NCBI RefSeq assembly: GCF_946479975.1
Contig: NZ_CAMLIX010000266.1
Location: 1 to 6,237 of the forward strand
Direction: 5' to 3'
Length of the DNA stretch: 6,237 bases
Source of the DNA: an uncultured Flavobacterium sp.
GTDB lineage: Bacteria; Bacteroidota; Bacteroidia; Flavobacteriales; Flavobacteriaceae
Part shown: positions 3,609-6,237 of the stretch, piece after piece
Position numbering within the stretch: position 1 is the first letter of the stretch
How the letters are laid out: every line of letters begins with the position of its first letter
Translations under genes and position numbers: made by a program
Notes under the pieces: generated by a model
Database searches by the model: none
The model's input: only the letters and a program-made list of their open reading frames with translations
What the model was told of the DNA's origin: nothing

Positions 3609-6237
3609 ATGGATAAAAAAATATTCTCTTTTTTGTTTTCTACACGATTAATGGCCGTTCTTTTTTTAACATTCGCAATTGCAATGGGTGTTGGAACCTT
3701 TATCGAAAGTAAATACAATACCGATACTGCCAGAATTTTAATTTATAATACTTGGTGGTTTGAAGCAATAATGCTTGTTTTTGTGATTAATTTCCTCGGA
3801 AATATCAAACGTTACCAACTACATAAAAAAGAAAAATGGGCAACTTTGTTACTTCACCTTTCTTTTATTTTTATCATTACAGGAGCTTTTATTACTCGAT
3901 ATATTAGTTATGAAGGAATGATGCCAATTCGCGAAGGAGCGGCAGAAAATCAGGTTTATTCAGACAAAACTTTTTTAACCGTTTTTGCAGACGGTGAATA
4001 TAAGGGCGAAATGAAAAGAAGAGTTTTTGAAAAAAGTCTTTTACTTTCTCCTGCTACTAACAACGATTTTACACTTTCAGGAAAATTTGATGAAACTCCG
4101 TTTGAAGTTACCTATTCAAATTATATAATGGGAGCAAAGGAAGTGGTCAAAGCAGATCCAAAGGGAACTTTATATCTTAAATTGGTTGAAGCTGGTTCTG
4201 GAGGTCGTGAAGAACATTATCTTAAAGAAGGCGAGGTTCAGAACATTCATAATGTTTTGTTTGCATTGAATAAACCAACTGCTGGTGCAATTAACATCAA
4301 TACAACTGGAGAAAAATATACGATTCAAACTCCATTTGAAGGTGAATTTATGAGAATGGCAGATCAAATGAAAGGTAAAGTTACAAAAGACAATGTGCAG
4401 CCTTTAATGATGCGTTCTTTATACAGTATTGGAGATATTAGAATTGTATTTCCAGATCCTGCAATGAAAGGAAAAGTAGAATATGAATCTAATAATGACT
4501 TTAAAGCTAAATCTCACTCAGATGCTTTGGTTGTTAAAGTAAAAGCCGAAGGTCAGGAAAAAGAAGTAATGCTTTTTGGTTCCAAAGGACAAGTTGGCGA
4601 GGCTAAAACAGTAAAAATAGGAAATGTTGAATATTCTTTATTCTACGGAAGTAAAGCATACATTCTTCCTTTCAAAGTAAGATTAAACGACTTTATTGCA
4701 GATAAATATCCTGGAACAGAGAAAAGTTATTCTTCTTTTAAAAGTAAAGTAACGGTTCAGGATTCTACAGAAACATTTGATGCAGATATTTTTATGAATA
4801 ACGTTTTAGATTATAAAGGGTATCGTTTTTTCCAATCTTCATTTGATCCAGACGAAAAAGGAACTGTATTGTCTGTAAATCATGATTTTTGGGGAACCAA
4901 TATTACTTATTTAGGATATTTTCTTTTATACATTGGTTTAATGGCTATTATGTTTACTAAACATTCTCGTTTTGGTGATTTGAAAAAGAAGTTGGACGCG
5001 ATTCAAAAGAAGAAAGAAAAATTAATGACTCTTTTAATTTTATTAATTGGGTTAAACGGTTTTGCACAACAAGCGCCACATGTTCATACTCCGGGGCATG
5101 TTCATGAACACGAACATAATCACAATGCAGATCCAAACGATCACTCCAATCACATTACGGCTCCGCCAAGTAAAAAACAATTAGATTCGTTACTGAATAT
5201 TTATAAAGCGCCAGAAGCACATGCTGCAAAATTCGGCCGTTTGATTATTCAGGATGCTGGAGGACGAATGAAACCAATTAATACGTTTTCATCTGAATTA
5301 CTTCGTAAAGTAAGCCACGCTGACAAGTATAACGAAATGAATTCTGATCAGGTTTTATTATCTATGACGCAATATGCTCAGGTTTGGATTCAAGTTCCTT
5401 TGATTTACATAAAACCAGGAAACGACAGTATTCGTAAAATTATCGGAATTGACTCAAAAGATAAATACGCTCCGTTTGTAAAATTCTTTGACGAACAAGG
5501 AAATTATAAACTAACTCCGTATTTAGATGCAGCCTACAAAGTAGCAAATCCGAATAATTTTGAAAAAGATTACATTGAGACAGACAAAAAAGTAAATATA
5601 ATGGAATCTGCATTAAGCGGAAGAATTTTGAAAATTTTCCCTGTTCCAAATGACACAAATCATAAATGGGTTTCTTATCTAGAACGTGATAATGCTGGTT
5701 TTAAGGGAATGGATTCTACATATGTTGGACAAATCCTTCCGTTATATTTTAGTGCATTGAATAACGGTTCAATTTCTAAAAACTGGGATACAGCAGATCA
5801 ATTGGTAGAAAGCATAAATGGTTTCCAAAAGAAATTTGGAGCAAAAGTAAGACCAAGCGAACAAAAAATTGATGCAGAGATTGCATACAATAAATATGAT
5901 GTTTTCAAGGTTTTACCTTACTGGTATATTACAATAGCAATTTTGATGCTTACGTTTACAATTTTAAATATTTTCTTTGAGAAGAAATGGCTTCGTATTA
6001 CCGTAAATGTATTCCATGTTCTTGTCGGACTTTTATTTGTACTTCACACATTAGGATTAATTGCACGTTGGTACATATCGGGTCATGCACCTTGGAGTAA
6101 TGCTTACGAATCTATAGTATATGTGGCGTGGTCAACAATGTTCTTCGGATTAGCATTTGACAGAAAATCTAAATTAACTGTTGCTTCATCAGCTTTTGTT
6201 ACGGCAATGATTTTGATGGCCGCATATATGAACTGGA
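3609..6237 (+). CDS. Fused CcsB(ResB)-CcsA System II cytochrome c synthetase, C-terminus cut by the window edge
   Basis: This protein exports haem across the inner membrane and ligates it to CXXCH motifs of apocytochromes c (System II). One frame runs without stop from the ATG at 3609 to the edge: 876 residues. The CcsB/ResB part has helices at about 11-31, 48-65, 77-96 and 432-450, with GVGTFIE (27-33) and WWFE (49-52) as ResB hallmarks. His83, in the third helix (LLHLSF), fits the transmembrane haem-ligand histidine of CcsBA proteins. Residues 97-430 form a large periplasmic domain. After a lysine-rich cytoplasmic linker (459-471), a hydrophobic stretch (473-486) leads to a second periplasmic domain (487-768) that opens with a His-rich tract. 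CcsA begins near 770, with helices at about 770-789, 795-818, 831-850 and 857-875 and the family block GHAPWSNAYES (825-835). The WWD motif and remaining histidine ligands must lie beyond the window. The gene is divergent from the DUF2520 operon. No Shine-Dalgarno sequence is seen; the start fits the short basic N-terminus before helix one. Confidence 0.93.
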   Translation, partial: MDKKIFSFLFSTRLMAVLFLTFAIAMGVGTFIESKYNTDTARILIYNTWWFEAIMLVFVINFLGNIKRYQLHKKEKWATLLLHLSFIFIITGAFITRYISYEGMMPIREGAAENQVYSDKTFLTVFADGEYKGEMKRRVFEKSLLLSPATNNDFTLSGKFDETPFEVTYSNYIMGAKEVVKADPKGTLYLKLVEAGSGGREEHYLKEGEVQNIHNVLFALNKPTAGAININTTGEKYTIQTPFEGEFMRMADQMKGKVTKDNVQPLMMRSLYSIGDIRIVFPDPAMKGKVEYESNNDFKAKSHSDALVVKVKAEGQEKEVMLFGSKGQVGEAKTVKIGNVEYSLFYGSKAYILPFKVRLNDFIADKYPGTEKSYSSFKSKVTVQDSTETFDADIFMNNVLDYKGYRFFQSSFDPDEKGTVLSVNHDFWGTNITYLGYFLLYIGLMAIMFTKHSRFGDLKKKLDAIQKKKEKLMTLLILLIGLNGFAQQAPHVHTPGHVHEHEHNHNADPNDHSNHITAPPSKKQLDSLLNIYKAPEAHAAKFGRLIIQDAGGRMKPINTFSSELLRKVSHADKYNEMNSDQVLLSMTQYAQVWIQVPLIYIKPGNDSIRKIIGIDSKDKYAPFVKFFDEQGNYKLTPYLDAAYKVANPNNFEKDYIETDKKVNIMESALSGRILKIFPVPNDTNHKWVSYLERDNAGFKGMDSTYVGQILPLYFSALNNGSISKNWDTADQLVESINGFQKKFGAKVRPSEQKIDAEIAYNKYDVFKVLPYWYITIAILMLTFTILNIFFEKKWLRITVNVFHVLVGLLFVLHTLGLIARWYISGHAPWSNAYESIVYVAWSTMFFGLAFDRKSKLTVASSAFVTAMILMAAYMNW
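5079..5153 (+). other. Histidine-rich tract within the CcsB-CcsA fusion protein
   Basis: Nine of 25 residues (491-515) are histidine, spaced mostly every second residue (His491, 493, 497, 499, 501, 503, 505, 512, 515) and mixed with Asp, Glu and Asn. It directly follows a hydrophobic segment and should face the periplasm. Such tracts bind transition metals or haem in other proteins; binding here is inferred from composition only. Confidence 0.85.

Noticed and set aside
4170..4367. A 65-codon minus-strand open frame
   Set aside because: It lies wholly antisense within the CcsB periplasmic domain and resembles no protein.
5440..5658. A 72-codon minus-strand open frame
   Set aside because: It is antisense to the periplasmic domain between CcsB and CcsA, and its Leu/Phe/Cys-rich product reflects the complementary strand.

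Overview
The window looks like a piece of a Flavobacterium-type chromosome (phylum Bacteroidota). The DNA is AT-rich, start codons lack clear Shine-Dalgarno sequences, promoter-like boxes follow the Bacteroidota TAnnTTTG pattern, and the proteins (a short MscS channel, a UbiA prenyltransferase, a Rossmann/DUF2520 protein, a fused CcsB-CcsA) have the character of flavobacterial homologues. This assignment rests on recognition of protein and promoter style, not on a database search.

Layout. Five genes run leftward on the minus strand between 3320 and the left edge: a Rossmann/DUF2520 protein (2559-3320), a KdsC-type HAD phosphatase (2048-2575), a UbiA-family prenyltransferase (1040-1966), a Maf/YhdE nucleotide pyrophosphatase (463-1047) and the N-terminal part of an MscS channel (1-451, cut by the window edge). 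They overlap by 17 bp and 8 bp at two junctions and are 11 bp apart at a third, so they probably form one transcription unit. The only gap of any size (81 bp, 1967-2047) is filled by two short tandem repeats of different period. A 288-bp divergent intergenic region (3321-3608) holds promoter-like boxes for both directions and several small palindromes. From 3609 to the right edge, one uninterrupted plus-strand frame of 876 codons encodes most of a fused CcsB(ResB)-CcsA System II cytochrome c synthetase, cut before its WWD haem-handling motif.

Function. The minus-strand genes are an envelope and housekeeping set: Kdo-type sugar phosphate hydrolysis for lipopolysaccharide, membrane-embedded prenyl transfer (possibly archaeal-style ether lipid synthesis), house-cleaning of non-canonical nucleotides, and osmotic protection. 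The plus-strand gene attaches haem to apocytochromes c outside the inner membrane. No mobile element, CRISPR array, tRNA or rRNA was seen.

I did not find a clearly new biological system. The points most worth checking are a promoter box that abuts the DUF2520 start codon (possible leaderless mRNA), a signal-peptide-like segment plus a nine-histidine tract at the CcsB/CcsA fusion joint, and the paired short tandem repeats inside the otherwise packed operon.
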